Source: Chamaecyparis obtusa (taxonomy: Eukaryota; Streptophyta; Pinopsida; Cupressales; Cupressaceae). From it: DNA of 64,000 nucleotides. Positions within the stretch are counted from its first letter, which is position 1. The number at the start of each line of letters is the position of its first letter. The notes under the pieces were generated by a model that was not told where the DNA came from, ran no database searches, and saw only the letters and a program-made list of their open reading frames with translations. This document shows, one piece after another, positions 1 to 11,652 of the stretch. A program made the translations under genes and the position numbers. Location: NCBI GenBank assembly GCA_027943335.1, contig BSBK01006030.1:124001-188000 (forward strand), in the 5' to 3' direction.

Positions 1-855
1 TTCTTGGCTTGTCCCTAGATTTACTTCCTCTAAATCACTTACCTTGTCAGCAAGTCTAGCTACACAAGCCCTCTCTTTATTATCAAATGCTCTCTCAAGA
101 GAAAACAATCCCCTTGGGATCTTATTTGACTTCAATTGCAGTACTTCCTTCCCAAGGACATTCTCTTTTCCATCTTTTTTGTCTACATAGGTGCTGAAAT
201 CCATTTCCTGACCATCAAAGTGAGACTCACACTGCAAGAACCTCAATATATCCTGATCATCAAAAAATACTTGCCAATTCTCAACATTATCTGGGATAGA
301 AGGCCTGGACTTACACTCAATTCTAGATATCCTTGCAAAGGTAACATCCTCTGGCCTTAAGGCTATGTTTGCTAGTAAATCTGCTATCCTGTTCTGGCTT
401 CTATCCACCCAATCAATACCAAAGGCACTAAAACCCTCAATTTCATCCCATATAGCATTTCTATATTGTTTCATCCTTTGATTCTTAGATGCATACTTTG
501 ATCTACTCTGAGAAACTATTAACTCAAAATCACCAATCACCCTAAGATGTTTGATCCCATGTTTTGATGCTTGTTTCAAACCAATCAATAGGGCCTCATA
601 TTCAACAACATTGTTTGTGCAAGAAAATAGGAGAGTGAAAGAAAACTTAAAAGTCTTACCACTTGGGGATATTAATAACACTCCTGCTCTAGCACCTTCC
701 TTAGAATTTGCTCCATCAAAATATAATGTCCACAAGACACTACCCTCTGCCATGTTACTCTCATCATCAGCCAAAAGGATAGGCCTGACCTTCTCCTACA
801 TCTCATTCCTCTGGACTTGGAATGAGCCAATGTCAGTGTCAACAAAATAATTCAT
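1..855 (-). pseudogene. second (archaeal-type) RNase H of element A and linker
   Basis: The minus-strand frame starting near 855 encodes YFDGANSKEGARAGVLLIS, then NNVVEYEALLIGLKQA, a GDFELIVSQ segment and NRIADLLANIA. This is the order of strands and acidic residues seen in the extra RNase H of Tat-type gypsy elements (DG, E in EYEAL, D in GDFEL, D in ADLLA). A TAG interrupts it at 796-798; from there it is open to the window edge through a charged linker that would lead to integrase. It lies in a different frame from the protease ending at 873. No start is meant here: it is an internal part of a polyprotein. Role in an active element: removal of RNA or primer during reverse transcription. 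The piece is non-functional as it stands. Confidence 0.8.
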
Positions 856-872
856 GCTATCCTTTTCATGAG

Positions 873-2006
873 CTAATGTTTGGTCCTAGCTTCCCTTGAC
901 ACCTTCACACTCTCTCCTTCAATGTCAAAAGTGGCAAAGGACAAGTCACATTGAATACTTCCTCCCATGGAGGCACTCCACTTTCTAGATAACAACATTC
1001 CATATTGAGGAGGAATGTCAACTACAAGAACACTCATAGTCAACTGTTTGTTAGGAAATGCAGCTAGTTTGTAAGGCAAAGCCTTGATGGTACCAATAAT
1101 TGGCACTTCTCTTGAGTCCATAGCTTGGCATCTCCCGTGAGGTGTGTCAACCTTTAGTCCTAATGATTTCATGATCTCCACAGGCATGACAGTGTTTGAT
1201 GCTCCAGAATCGATCATGCAATTCTTTAATATTTTACCACCAATCACAAGGGACAAAAAGAAAGGATCAACTCTCCATGATGCATTATTTACAATATTTG
1301 TATCCAAGAAGATTTGAGGAATCTTAGAAACAATTTCTTCACTCTTACTATCAAGTGTGTCTTCCAAGGAAGCCACATGTTTGTCATTTCTATTCACCTC
1401 TTGGATTCCTATAGAAGAAACACCATTTACCCAATTCAAGGCCTTGACCTTATGTTCTTCTATTCTCATCATTTCCAAAAGTCGAATCTTGACAGTGATC
1501 TGTCAAAGCAATTTGGACATATCAATTGGAACATACTTTTGGTTATTCATGTCTTCCTCAAAAATAGTGACAACCTTATCCTTTGTCGGATCAGACTTGT
1601 TCTTGAGAGAAGATTCTTCTCCATTCTAAGAAATAGGGACCACAACATCTGATGTTTTTGCTTTATTCCTAGGTGTTGTAGCAGACATACTTTTCCTTTT
1701 TACCTTCACTTGGTTAGTATCATCGGTAGCCTTGCCCTTTTCTTCATGTTGTTGTACACTATTTTCTGTCCTCTTGATGAACATACTGCCTAGCTTACCA
1801 ATTGCATTTCCAATTGTCCTATTCCTCAAGTTGTAACTTCTTCTAGCTTGAGTGACCATGTCTGCAGTGATTTGAGAAATTTCTTCATCTGAGGGTCTTC
1901 TTAAAGAAACTTTCTCCTCACCCCTCATTGTACTACATCCAACATCATCAAACTCTTCATCCTCTTCATCAGAATCAGTCTCATCCTCTACATGTGAAGA
2001 AGTCAT
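873..2006 (-). pseudogene. retropepsin-like protease region of element A
   Basis: The C-terminal half (1478-873) reads as an aspartic protease: a lead-in ending in FLSLVIGGK, then CMIDSGASNTVMPVEIMKSL with the catalytic DSG triad, a middle strand region, and PPQYGMLLSRKW where a typical retropepsin has the LLGR-like strand. The N-terminal part (2006-1626) is an acidic then basic linker (DSDEEDEEFDD, later KVKRKSMSATT) joining it to gag. Both parts share one frame with gag, separated by stops between 1626 and 1478 and above 2006. In an active element it would cut the gag-pol polyprotein inside the particle. The stop at 873 is followed directly by RNase H sequence in another frame, with no RT between. 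Confidence 0.8.
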
Positions 2007-2036
2007 TCCACAACCACTCTTGTCATATTGCTCCTC

Positions 2037-3905
2037 TTATTCTTGATTCTCTTGTAAGTTTAAAGCAATGACACAATGCTCAGGGTCATGAGGAGACTGA
2101 CAAGAAACACACCATGGGATATCTTTAGTCATATTTACTAAATTTCTATGCAAGGGATTAGGGATCCTTCCATCAGGTCTTTCCTGCTTGGTTGGGAGAA
2201 TGGGCCTACCATCTTTCCACTGAGTGTTGTAAGGGTAATTTTGCATTCTTGGCTATCTACTAAAATTGTTTAGAGCTGACCTCTCCATAGTCACAGCTCT
2301 ATTGTTTCCCTTTTCTCCAGGCTTTAAACCTTCCAAAGCCTTTAAAATTTGTTTTAGATTGTCATCCTCTTTGGGTTTAGAGTCAGCAGACCTTCCCATT
2401 TCTTTCTTACTTTGCATTTGAGGCCTGCAATCATCTCTTCTCCCTATCTTTCCTGATATTCTTCTATTGCTCTCTATGTTGATGGCCAATTTTTAAGCTT
2501 CCCCAAGATTTATAAGGTTCTTGTCCCTCAAGAGGTATCTCATTTTTGCATCAAAGGCATTCAAGTATGTCACAAGACATACCCTGTCATCTAGTCTGAT
2601 AACCTGCAAGAGCCTATGTATAACCTTTTGGAATCTTATATTAAATTCAAGGACCTCTTCATTTTGATTCTTCTTTATGTTATTGAATTCATTCAAGATA
2701 AAACCCTCATTAGTCTTATCACCATAGTGTTCCTTGAAACAATTCTTGAATTCATTCCATGACCCTATACTAGCATGGGGTAACTCTCTAAACCAATCCC
2801 TAGCATCCTCAATCAGGGATTGTACAAATAGCTTCATTATAACATCATCAAGCTCTACATTATAATCATCTATTACATCTATGAAAATTTTTAGATGTTC
2901 TTCACATGTGATGACATTATTTCCAGTAAATTTAGGAAGCTTCTTTCTAATTTCATCAGGGATTACATTAGGATAACCAAGAATACCAAAGAAAACAAGT
3001 TGTTTGTACCTTTCATGAATAGGAACTCCATGCAATGGATCCATTCCTTGAGATGTAGATGTCCATGTGTTTGAACCATCAAGAACTCTAGCAGCACTTG
3101 GCACACCATTTGCTTGAGCTACATTGTTACCCTGATTTCCACCTTGTCCCAAAAAGGAAGCAGCAATATTTGAAGGTCCTGAAGCATGCTTGAGAAAATC
3201 TATCTTCTTTCTAATTTCTGTAGCAAAAGCCTCCAACTCTGCTTTCTCCAGTTCTTTATCCAATATTTCTTTCTTCCTTCTAGCTATCTCCAAATCTGAA
3301 TCTAATCTCAGTCCTGGATCTAATGTCCTATCCAAAATAACTTGTTCATTGATTTGAATCTGAACAGCCTTCTATTTGCCTTTATCTCTTGGTCTAGTTT
3401 CTTCACATATTTTTTGAACAATAGGTTGTTTGTTTACTCTTTCAGGCTTTGGAACAAAATTAATTACCTCCAAATCCAATAACTACCTCTTTAGCTGATC
3501 AGCCCTTATCATGGCTTGTCTTACTTTATCTTCTTTGTCCTTTTCTCTTTACTACCTAATGGCAAGCTGTTCTTGAACTCTTCTTTCTAGTTCATAGACC
3601 TCCTCAAAGATCTCTTCTTATTTAGGGAGTGTGGTCTTTGACTCATCATCTCCCACTTGAAACTCCTCCTCATACTGGTTCAATCCCAAGTCATCAGCCT
3701 CTTCATATTCTAAATTATTTTCTTCTTGACTAGGCCTAGCTTGGGTTTCTTGTCTGGTATCTTTCTTGTTTCTCCAAGTATGAGAAACACCTCTTCTCTT
3801 CTTTCCTCCCCTTGTCTGACTAGGCCTAGAAGTGCCTGGAATTCCTTCTTCCATTATATCTTCAAGATGCTTCTTTCTCTGAGACTTGGTACCTCTATAA
3901 CTCAT
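2037..3905 (-). pseudogene. gag of element A with zinc knuckle
   Basis: One minus-strand frame (same register throughout) carries a basic N-terminus (3905-3618), a long charged helix-rich stretch likely to form a coiled coil (about 3600-3180, REKDKEDK, RRKKEILDKELEKAELEA), and the retrotransposon gag core (about 2990-2500), with WFRELPHASIGSWNEFKNCF and FNIRFQKVIHRLL. After a linker comes a CX2CX3HX4C knuckle at 2145-2107 (CVSCQSPHDPEHC), one residue shorter than the usual CX2CX4HX4C. In-frame stops occur at 3618, twice near 3553, near 3483, near 3372, at 2493, 2253 and 2037. Gag forms the virus-like particle and binds RNA. The start at 3905 is the first ATG after the primer site. Clearly decayed. 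Confidence 0.8.
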
Positions 3906-4090
3906 CCTGCAAAATAAATATTGACTAGCACTGCTTCAGAGATGTTTGAGCTGCCACCCAAGTGTATTGGGAATATCACAATATAGTTTCTTCACTCTAG
4001 AAATATTCAAATGAGTTAGAGAGACAAGGGACAAGAACAACCCTATTTTTTCCAATGATGACCTACTGGTTAAGATGAACATGTATAACA

Positions 4091-4110
4091 CTTCCCCAGC
4101 AGAGTCACCA
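4091..4110 (-). other. primer binding site of element A (tRNA-Arg type)
   Basis: Minus-strand TGGTGACTCTGCTGGGGAAG lies 3 bases inside the LTR end. It matches the TGGCGACTC..CTGGGGA primer site known for Tat/Ogre elements, complementary to the 3' end of a tRNA-Arg, with one C-to-T change in the fifth base. The tRNA assignment rests on recall of the family, not a search. Confidence 0.7.
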
Positions 4111-4113
4111 TCT

Positions 4114-7100
4114 TGTTGGTGTCCAAAATGACACTTATGCTCTAATAGGCTGCCAGTATACCCTCAGATAGATTTTAGGGGTGGTTAGCTCCAAAATATA
4201 ATGAGGTCTTAGGATAACTGGACCAAATCTAGGGACAAGACTACCCTCTTTTTCTTCTGGCTCTGCAAAACCAAGGTGGGTGCACCTAACCCAATATAAA
4301 CTATACTTCACACACCAAAGACTAGGTTTGAATAATAGATAAATGGATAGCAAGAAAGTACTGAATGTTAACCACACTCATTGACTCTCCATTGCTATGG
4401 GGTAGAACCACATACAACCAAATATAAAAACTTTAGAGAATGGTTCTTAACTTATGCTTTTGAATCATAACAACAATAATCAATATTTGTTGATAAAGAG
4501 ATACTCATTTAGGCCAGTGCCTCATCCATTGGGCAAGATCTCCTAGAACAAGAATGCTACACACACCAAACAATAGCTGAGATTCAAAGCCATAAACACA
4601 CCTACAATCCCATTTACTACTTATAAGATATCTTTACATAGACAATAAGATAGATCTATGTCCCATCTAAAGCATCATTTCATCTAATCCTCAATTAGAA
4701 CTCAAGAATAGATACATATACATAAAACACTATGCAGAGAAATAGAAAGTTCATAATCTATCTAAGCTGACACAAAGGAGAGATAAGAGTCATGTACTTG
4801 TATTAAGTATGGAGAATCCTTAAGTGTAAACAATCAATCTAGAGGAGTCAAGCTTGCAAACTACAGCTTAGTACCTGCAACTTTTTCTCTATCATCAACA
4901 AAATATATCAAAACAGGTCATTACAATTCAGACTAGGCAGAAGACTCACAACCAGAAAAGTTTGAGAAACTAACTCCCAATGCCCTTGAAAATGATCACA
5001 AAAATCCCTTTATACCAGGGTTACAAAGCAAGCATAATGATCACTTCCAAATCAAAAATTCAAAATCACCTAACCCCACTGAGGAATTAACATAGACATG
5101 ACAGGGGTCAAGCCATAGCATGCAAGCTCAAATAGTCTAATCAACTAGCTATAAACACTTCTCGAGCCAAGATTGTAATCATTCCTCATGGTACAAATCC
5201 CTTTGCAATCAACCGTCAAGAATCCTGGACCACACTGCAAATGGCAAACCAATCGCTTCTCACCAAATAGGGTTGTTCCTGCATTGAATTCCATAAAAAT
5301 GGTACCCTTTGTCACTGGAAACTCTCAAAAATTCAAACCTGAATCTCAACGGTTATCATGCATTTCGCGGGCTTCATGTTTCTTAACCATTTGCCCTTAG
5401 TTGCGCAATCGCGTGGTCACAACTTGACTACCACAGGAAAATGGGTTTCGTCTTATGCCTGGTCGCATGATCGCATAGCACAGAGATGGGCTATGCGAAC
5501 ATGCAACCACCTGCACCCTTTATCTTGCCACAACCACCACTGTGACAACAGTTGTCACATGATCGCATAGCCAGGAGACGGGCTATGCAAACATGCGACA
5601 ACCATGAACCATCACCCTGCCGGTTGGCACGTCACCGCCGAATGTTAAACATGCTCAGACACTGAAGACACGGGCCCCACTGAGAAAAACCACATCACTG
5701 ATGTAGCCAACCAATGAGTAGAAGGCACATCAATAAGACTGGCATCATGGGCCCACCTTAGAACTCTACAACCGCGACGTCTAGCGGTTAGTCGCATGAT
5801 CACATAACCCAGAGATGGGCTATGCGAACATGTGACAACTTGCAAACTGTAACCGCTAGCATAACCACTGCCACTACCAACACAAAATGTTAGTCACATG
5901 ATTGCATAGCCTTGAAAAAGGCTATGTGAACATACGACTAACCACTACTTACCACGCCTCAGCCCTGCCAACAACCACCATGCCTCAAACCTAGGCCCAC
6001 CTAATGCCACATGTCACACCACCATTCACTGCATCCAATAGAACACTATCACCTCAGCAATTAGAATATGGCCCATCATCACCTACCACTAGGCGCTAGG
6101 GACATGTGTCAACTGGTCGCATGATCGCAAGGCCGAAAGACCAGGCTATGCGATCATGTGACAACCAACCACAAGCTGCCACATCATCGCCAGTGGGACC
6201 ACCAAATTGCAACCACCACCACTCTGTCGATGGGCCCCATATGCAAGGAAGAAGCCTTGTCACATGGTCGCATGTTAGAAATTCCTGACATGTGATCATG
6301 TGACAACCAATAAGAACATGCACCCCCGCCTCCCTTCTGACACTGGGCCCACAAGACAAATCCCTCAGCATCCAATCGGATGGTGGGCGCATCATCGCAT
6401 GGGGTTAGAATATTCCATGTGATCACACACCAACTGTAGATCTTAAAAATCTTACACCGGGCCCCACTGACATGAAATCCAACTCGTCACCACATGGACC
6501 AAATAGAAATGAGCACCTCAACACTATCTAACACGTAGACCCACCTGGACCCACGGCACGCTCACACAAGAAAATCTGACGGCTGTCACAAAAGCATATA
6601 GGTTAAACACCGCACATCTTCACCATGTGAACAAGTGACAACCACTGATTCTATCCAAACTTTAACCACATGAGCAATGGGAAGAATTGGGACCCACCAT
6701 CAAATCGCACCTATGCAGTTAAGACTGAGGTCGAAATCACACAAAGTTTTCAGCACCAAAAGACAAGTGCACAAAAGCTGGAAGGAAAAGGTTGAAAACA
6801 ACAAGGGTTTTTAGCAAAAGATCGAAAACATACAGGATTAACGATAGACCAAAAGGTAGTAGGGAAGTTGAAAACATCACAAGTTTTTGAAAACACTGTG
6901 GGTTTTCGACATTGTGGCACATTTTAAAATTATTTCCCACAGACCTCAAAACTTGAAAAATTCCCTGGGCTTTGCGAATTAGGAGATGTGATCTGGACTA
7001 GAGCTAGGTGACACAATAAAGAGCACAAGGCAGGAGCGCACACCATGAAACACTAAGAATTTTCATCGCAAGTCAAAACTGTGATTGCAGGCACGACAGG

Positions 7101-7172
7101 ACAGCAAAACAAAGACTGCAAAGAATAGGCCATTTTCATAAGATTTTGCAATGACTGCAAAATAGACTAACA
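4114..7172 (-). repeat. 5' LTR of element A (3059 bp)
   Basis: On the plus strand it begins TGTTGGTGTCC next to the primer site and ends ACTAACA, giving TGTTRG..CYAACA inverted ends. The half from about 5190 to 7172 is plainly homologous to 56430-58029, the solo LTR in element E: both share the phrase ATTGAATTCCATAAAAATGG and the closing ATTTTGCAATGACTG segment. The middle (5461-6431) holds the hairpin array described separately. The part from 4141 to 5190 matches the solo LTR only in short phrases (GGTGGGTGYACC, CAGTGCCT), so the two copies are old or belong to sister subfamilies. Confidence 0.8.
5461..6431. repeat. array of seven imperfect hairpin units inside LTR A
   Basis: About seven units of 45-60 bp lie at 5461-5508, 5551-5612, 5787-5840, 5889-5943, 6114-6165, 6256-6308 and 6385-6431. 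Each has a near-constant outer arm GTCGCATGATCGCA and a partner TGCGAACATGCGAC. The inner arms vary yet stay complementary: GCATAGCC with GGCTATGC, CATGTTAG with CTGACATG. Outer ends also change in pairs (GTTGTC with GACAAC at 5551, TTAGTC with GACTAA at 5889). Units are 40-220 bp apart, with GGGCCCAC-rich spacers in several gaps. Function unknown; folding of the LTR transcript is an inference. Confidence 0.75.
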
Positions 7173-8294
7173 AGAGGATTTAAGACTAACAATTAACTTT
7201 CAACTAGTATTCACTATGGGGTCAATAAGATAACAATGTACATTCCTTGAATGACATAGGGGCATAACATATGATAGTTAAGTCCACTCGATTAAGAGAT
7301 TTTATGTATCAATGGTTAAACTGAAATAGCAGTTGATCTGATTACAATACAACTCAATTTTGTAGATGTTCAGATCTATTCTAAGCCCATACAAATCCTT
7401 TGATCAATATTTCAATTCACTTCCTTAACTTACTTTCACTCAGTAATAGCTCTCTGATGCTCGACACTATTTTGTAGTTCAGTTCTCCTTCAACCAATCT
7501 GATCAGGCATGCATAAAACCATATTCAGGTGAAATCTCTTCAGTCTTCTTTCTTCCGGCATAGTTTCAATAAAGACACTCATATCTCTTATATAGATAGA
7601 TAAACCATTTTCATATCAACCATCATATTTTTTTGCTTATCTTTCTTCATTGATTTTACCTCTTAAATATTCCTTGGTAGTTGTGTCAATAACACATTTC
7701 AATTCCATCCTTTAGATATTCTTCAAATTTTTTCATTCGTGGATCTCATAAAAAACTTTATCCTCAATCTTGAAATCATAACAATTTCTAGCTCATCATT
7801 TTATGTCAGCTAAACAAAGCATTTAATACTTTCATCCATACTCAGTTAACAAAGAAATGCGTCAGAAAAAATAAACTTGGTTAATACTGTCGCTTGGTAT
7901 ACACTACACTAGCTTAGTGTATACTGAAGCGTTTCATTTACCGACCACATTTATTTGCACAATTTTGCTTCCTTCTTCATAATAGATTAATGCAACATAA
8001 TCAAGTCAACAATATGAAATCATAGACTCGTCAATAAGTTACCCAAAGTATTCCTTATCCTCATCTGTCATATCCATCTTTCTCCATGTAGATATCTTAG
8101 TTCTTCATCTTTTCTCTCTTTTTACAAATGTTTAGATGTTTGTAACTAACATGATAAGTATTGTCAAAACTAGTTGACATCAATGACAACATAATGACTG
8201 ATTTAATTATCTTACATGTAGTCATTTCAGTAACTCAGTGATCTCTAATCACTGATCTTCAAGTCATTCAGGTATTTAATTAGTTGTAGTTCAT
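7173..8294 (-). repeat. possible antisense copia LTR remnant; no gene seen
   Basis: No coding sequence is visible. The stretch has the flavour of the copia LTRs elsewhere in the window read in reverse: CTTCTTTCTTCC tracts, AAGCATTTAATACTTT, and TTGACATCAATGACAACA near 8172, a phrase found just inside the ends of copia C and D LTRs (TTGTCATTGATGTC on their sense strand). Boundaries are not defined and no target duplication was found. A short hairpin sits at 7891-7931. Confidence 0.35.
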
Positions 8295-9265
8295 CACATA
8301 GACTCCTAACAAGGTCCATCCTCTCACAAGGAACTTTTATATTATTAGATCTTTTGTGGGTACCATCCCCACCAGGGTTTACTTTCTGATCAAGAGGCTC
8401 CCTAGTTAATACTTATGGTTTCATTATGTATGGTTATCTTTTTATGCTTGATGTTTATATTAATCACATGTTTCAAATTTAATAAGGTTAATAAGAGTTG
8501 TTTTAATCAAATAAATAATTCACCCACACCTCTCAATTATCTTGGAGGACTTTACTTTGTAACATTTGGCATTAGAGCATTAGGTCCTTGAAGGAGAAGC
8601 TTAACAGATTAAGGAGATCCATGACAAGTCATTTCAGAAAAGAAAGTCCTAAGTTTGATGAAGTTAACTATTACAACTAGAAAGAGAAGATGAAGACACA
8701 TTTGTTATGTTTAGGGCCAGGATATTAGATGATCACCACGAATGAGGAAACCATCATTGAAAAGACAAGATTGAGGAATGTACTAAAAAAGAAAGAGATC
8801 TATTCATGTTAAACATACTTGCTAGAGAAGAACTTTTTTCAGCTCTTCATGAGAATGAGTACAATAAGGTAAAATATTTAAAACATCTCATGAAATTTGG
8901 TTATCTTTGGAATCTACTTTTGAAGGTGATAAGCATACCAAGAGAATCAGATTGAAAAATTGGATATGTTTATTTGAAGATGCTAAAATGATGGAAGATG
9001 AATCCGTTAGAAGTTATATTAGCGGAATATTAAAGATTGTGTAGTTATCAATGCTTGTGAAGGAAATAAGGATGAAGATGATATTATATGGAAGATCTTA
9101 AAAATTTTGACTCAAACATTTAAGAAGACAACAAAGATGATTAAACAAGTTGTACCTTATACTAAGAACTTTACAAGAGAGACTCTTCTTGGAAGATTAG
9201 AAGAAACAGAAATAAGTTTGAAATAATCTGGAGATTTTCCCAGGATTGGGATTGCCTTTAGGGCC
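8295..9265 (+). mobile_element. truncated copia fragment related to element C (LTR end, PBS, gag)
   Basis: From GACTCCTAACAAGGTCCATCC the sequence follows element C (28636 onward) through the LTR end, the degenerate primer site TTTGGCATTAGAGCA, and the gag start, and stops matching near 9265. The gag remnant begins at an ATG (8622) as MTSHFRKESPKFDEVNYYN, then TAG at 8678-8680, then KEKMKTHLLCLG. Further frameshifts and stops follow, with the phrase TRETLLGRLE still readable at 9173-9204. It has no protease or pol. The TAG after VNYYN falls at the same codon as the TAG in element C gag (29013-29015). Confidence 0.75.
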
Positions 9266-9435
9266 CGCTTGGTTGTTGGAATTGACATGGAATTAGAAAA
9301 TGGGAATTGGTGAATTGGTATAGACTAATTCTAATTTTGGTCCAAAATGAGCACTCAGCCAATCCAGCTCATAACCTAGAATTAGAATTGAGGCATAGAA
9401 TTGGAATTGGAAATTTAATTTTGAGAAGGGAAACC
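9266..9435. other. AT-rich spacer with repeated GAATTRGAATTG words; no gene
   Basis: Low-complexity run rich in GAATTAGAAT and GGAATTGG words between the copia fragment and the probable solo LTR. It opens with GGGCCCGCTTGGTTG, which resembles a MITE or hAT terminus, but no partner end was found. Confidence 0.5.
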
Positions 9436-10873
9436 TGTTGGAAGTGATGGTAATTCTAGGAGGGGGGGGTGAATTAGAATAACAAGAATTCAAAAAAGGC
9501 TTAAGATTTTAATTGAAATTGATTTGCACGAATAGCTTTAAACAAAACTATATAAGAAAAATGAACATATGAATGGTAATGCAATAGATTAGAGCAATAA
9601 AAACAACTCACAAAAGGAAGACACAAGATTTTGTGCTGAGTGGGAAACACTCAAAACCATAAGGTTTTATCATAGGGAGAAAAACCACTCCATTGAACCT
9701 GTGAACTTTGTTGAGCAACTACTCTTCACTTTACAACTGCAGCTTCAACTGCCTAGGGCTTCAACCCTTTTCCTTTCACACAATATTCTTGATACACCAG
9801 TATTACATATATACATAAATGTATTGTTTTACTTCATACACTTTATATATATAAGTAATCATAAAATTTTTCCTTCAATACTATCTCCCAAAATGCTCCA
9901 TACATAAGTGAGTATAAAATGTATGTTTTTAACAACAATCCACATTTGAAACACACATCTACACTCCCTTATATAGGGATGAATGGTAAAGATATGTTCA
10001 CTGTTACAAAATCAATTGAACCCAAGTAACTAATTATAAACTAAATATTTTTACAATAACCATTTTTAGTCACAATAATCTCTTAAGATATAGGTAGTAA
10101 GAAACTTTTTTTATAGAAACTCTCATATCAGTTTTTTGTCAAGCCAACTGAAAGTATTTTAACCTCATTCCAAACTGAATGTAACCTATCAGTTGCCACT
10201 ATTTCATTATTGTCAAAGAGTCATAAGAACCAATAAGCATTACTTATTCTAAAAGAATACGTATTACGCTTCCAAGATAAAAACTTTGTGAAGAAAATGC
10301 TTATTTTCTTTACACAGAAAAACATTCCTCATTCAAAGATTATAGAATAAAACAACAGTCTTCTTTCTCTCAAACTGAATGCAATTTCACAAAGAAAAAC
10401 CACTAGTTTGGTTTTCATACCTATGACTGAAAGAATACATTTTGTTACCTCTTTTAATCCATTCTGAACCATCAACAACATTACATCCGTGCTTCACAAT
10501 GTTCATAAACATCTTTCCTGAACTCCTCATCTAAATTTTTTTTTAAATGAGACAATAAACTCATTAGAAATAATAGAATAATCGCACATAACAGAACATA
10601 AAAAAATGTTTTGTTAAACACCCTGAGAAATAAATAAAGTTGTGACATTAACACATAACTTTCTCATCTTGTGAACAAAATCCTATTATTACCTTGAAAA
10701 ACTATCCTTTTCAACCCCCAAAAAAATATCTCCCTATTCATCACGTAGAGATACAAACCATATTGAAAACCCATAAAAATCTAGGCAAATAAAACTTCAC
10801 AATGCTATCACGAAAATGTTCACGGCAACGGCCTTAGGGCTGAGAAGCAAAAACATAAAAATAGTGTCTTTCA
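9436..10873 (-). repeat. probable solo copia LTR (1438 bp, TSD AAACC)
   Basis: It begins TGTTGGAAGTG with a G run and GTGAATTAGAATAACAAG, much like the plus-strand start of the element D LTR (TGTTAATATG, GAGGGGGGTGAATC). It ends GTGTCTTTCA. The five bases before it (9431-9435) and after it (10874-10878) are both AAACC. The size is close to the 1.49 kb LTRs of element D, and both contain a GAAAAACCAC phrase near 0.25 kb. With no internal region on either side, a solo LTR is the simplest reading. The end was chosen with help from the duplication, so it is less certain. Confidence 0.5.
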
Positions 10874-10878
10874 AAACC

Positions 10879-11647
10879 CTATAGCTTCCCTTATGTTTTT
10901 CAAGAACTATATTTCAAAAAATTTAGAATTCACCATATGAAACTAACATGTGGATGCATAACATCCAAGTGACATAAAATAAAAATCCACTTGCATTAAG
11001 AAAGAGTTGCACGATATCATCGCTATCAAGGATTAAAAATTATTTTCAAAGATCACCGTAATGACCCCACACAAAATAATAAATATCCATTTGTCACTAA
11101 TTTGTGCCACATAATATTACTATTTTGACTTTTCAAACAAAATACATTTGCCACCTTTATCATTGTCAAAGAGTAAATATTTTGCATCAATGGACAACTA
11201 CACCAAAAAAACCAATTCCTATTTTCCAATTCCAAGTTAATCCCAGCAAGCTTATGAGAACAACCCAATAAAGATATGAAGCACAGACAATGCCTATACT
11301 AATAATACTTAAAGTGAATACACATATGATCAAAATAGTTTACAAATCATTGAAACATGAATCCTCGAAAAATAAATTAGCAAAGTATTTCTCATTGACA
11401 GAGAAGTAACTTCAATGAAATAGAAATAGTGATATGTAGTGCGAAGAATAGCTTTACACTTAATAGTTGCGGGTTTGAATCATCTCTTTTAGTATTTAAG
11501 CAAGTGGAGAATAGAAGTGGTAAATTTGAATGGACAAGACCGTTTAAATAAATAGATTACACTCAGTAAAGTACAAATTATTATAATCAGTGGTATAAAA
11601 GTAAAAACACTGAGATCTCTATTTACCGATTTGTTTCCAATACCTAT
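10879..11647. other. intergenic, no gene recognised
   Basis: AT-rich sequence with only short chance reading frames. I see no conserved protein motif, tRNA or repeat boundary. Confidence 0.6.
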
Positions 11648-11652
11648 ACATA

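Larger units (their letters stand above)
1..7172 (-). mobile_element. Tat-type Ty3/gypsy retrotransposon A, 5' part, RT-less
   Basis: Read on the minus strand this is a 5' LTR (7172 to 4114), a primer binding site (4110-4091), a long gag-protease frame (3905-873) and a plant second-type RNase H (855-1), then the window edge. In the Tat clade the known order is protease, RT, RNase H, second RNase H, integrase. Here the protease is followed at once by the second RNase H, so RT and the first RNase H are absent. In-frame stops are scattered through gag and protease. The right edge is set by homology to the solo LTR at 55405-58029. The partner LTR lies left of the window, so its target duplication cannot be checked. 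Confidence 0.85.

Noticed and set aside
551..850. Plus-strand open frame of about 100 codons
   Set aside because: It is the reverse of the RNase H of element A; the minus strand carries the recognisable protein.
1314..1652. Two overlapping plus-strand open frames
   Set aside because: Shadow of the protease frame on the other strand; no family resemblance.
5645..6426. Several open frames on both strands in the LTR of element A
   Set aside because: Fewer stops here reflect the GC-richer hairpin array, not coding; no motif and the frames do not survive in the solo LTR.
5461..6431. CRISPR-like array
   Set aside because: Units are imperfect hairpins of varying spacing in a plant LTR; no direct repeats with unique spacers and no cas genes.
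9262..9435. MITE or hAT-like terminus GGGCCCGCTTGGTTG
   Set aside because: No matching inverted end or target duplication found nearby.
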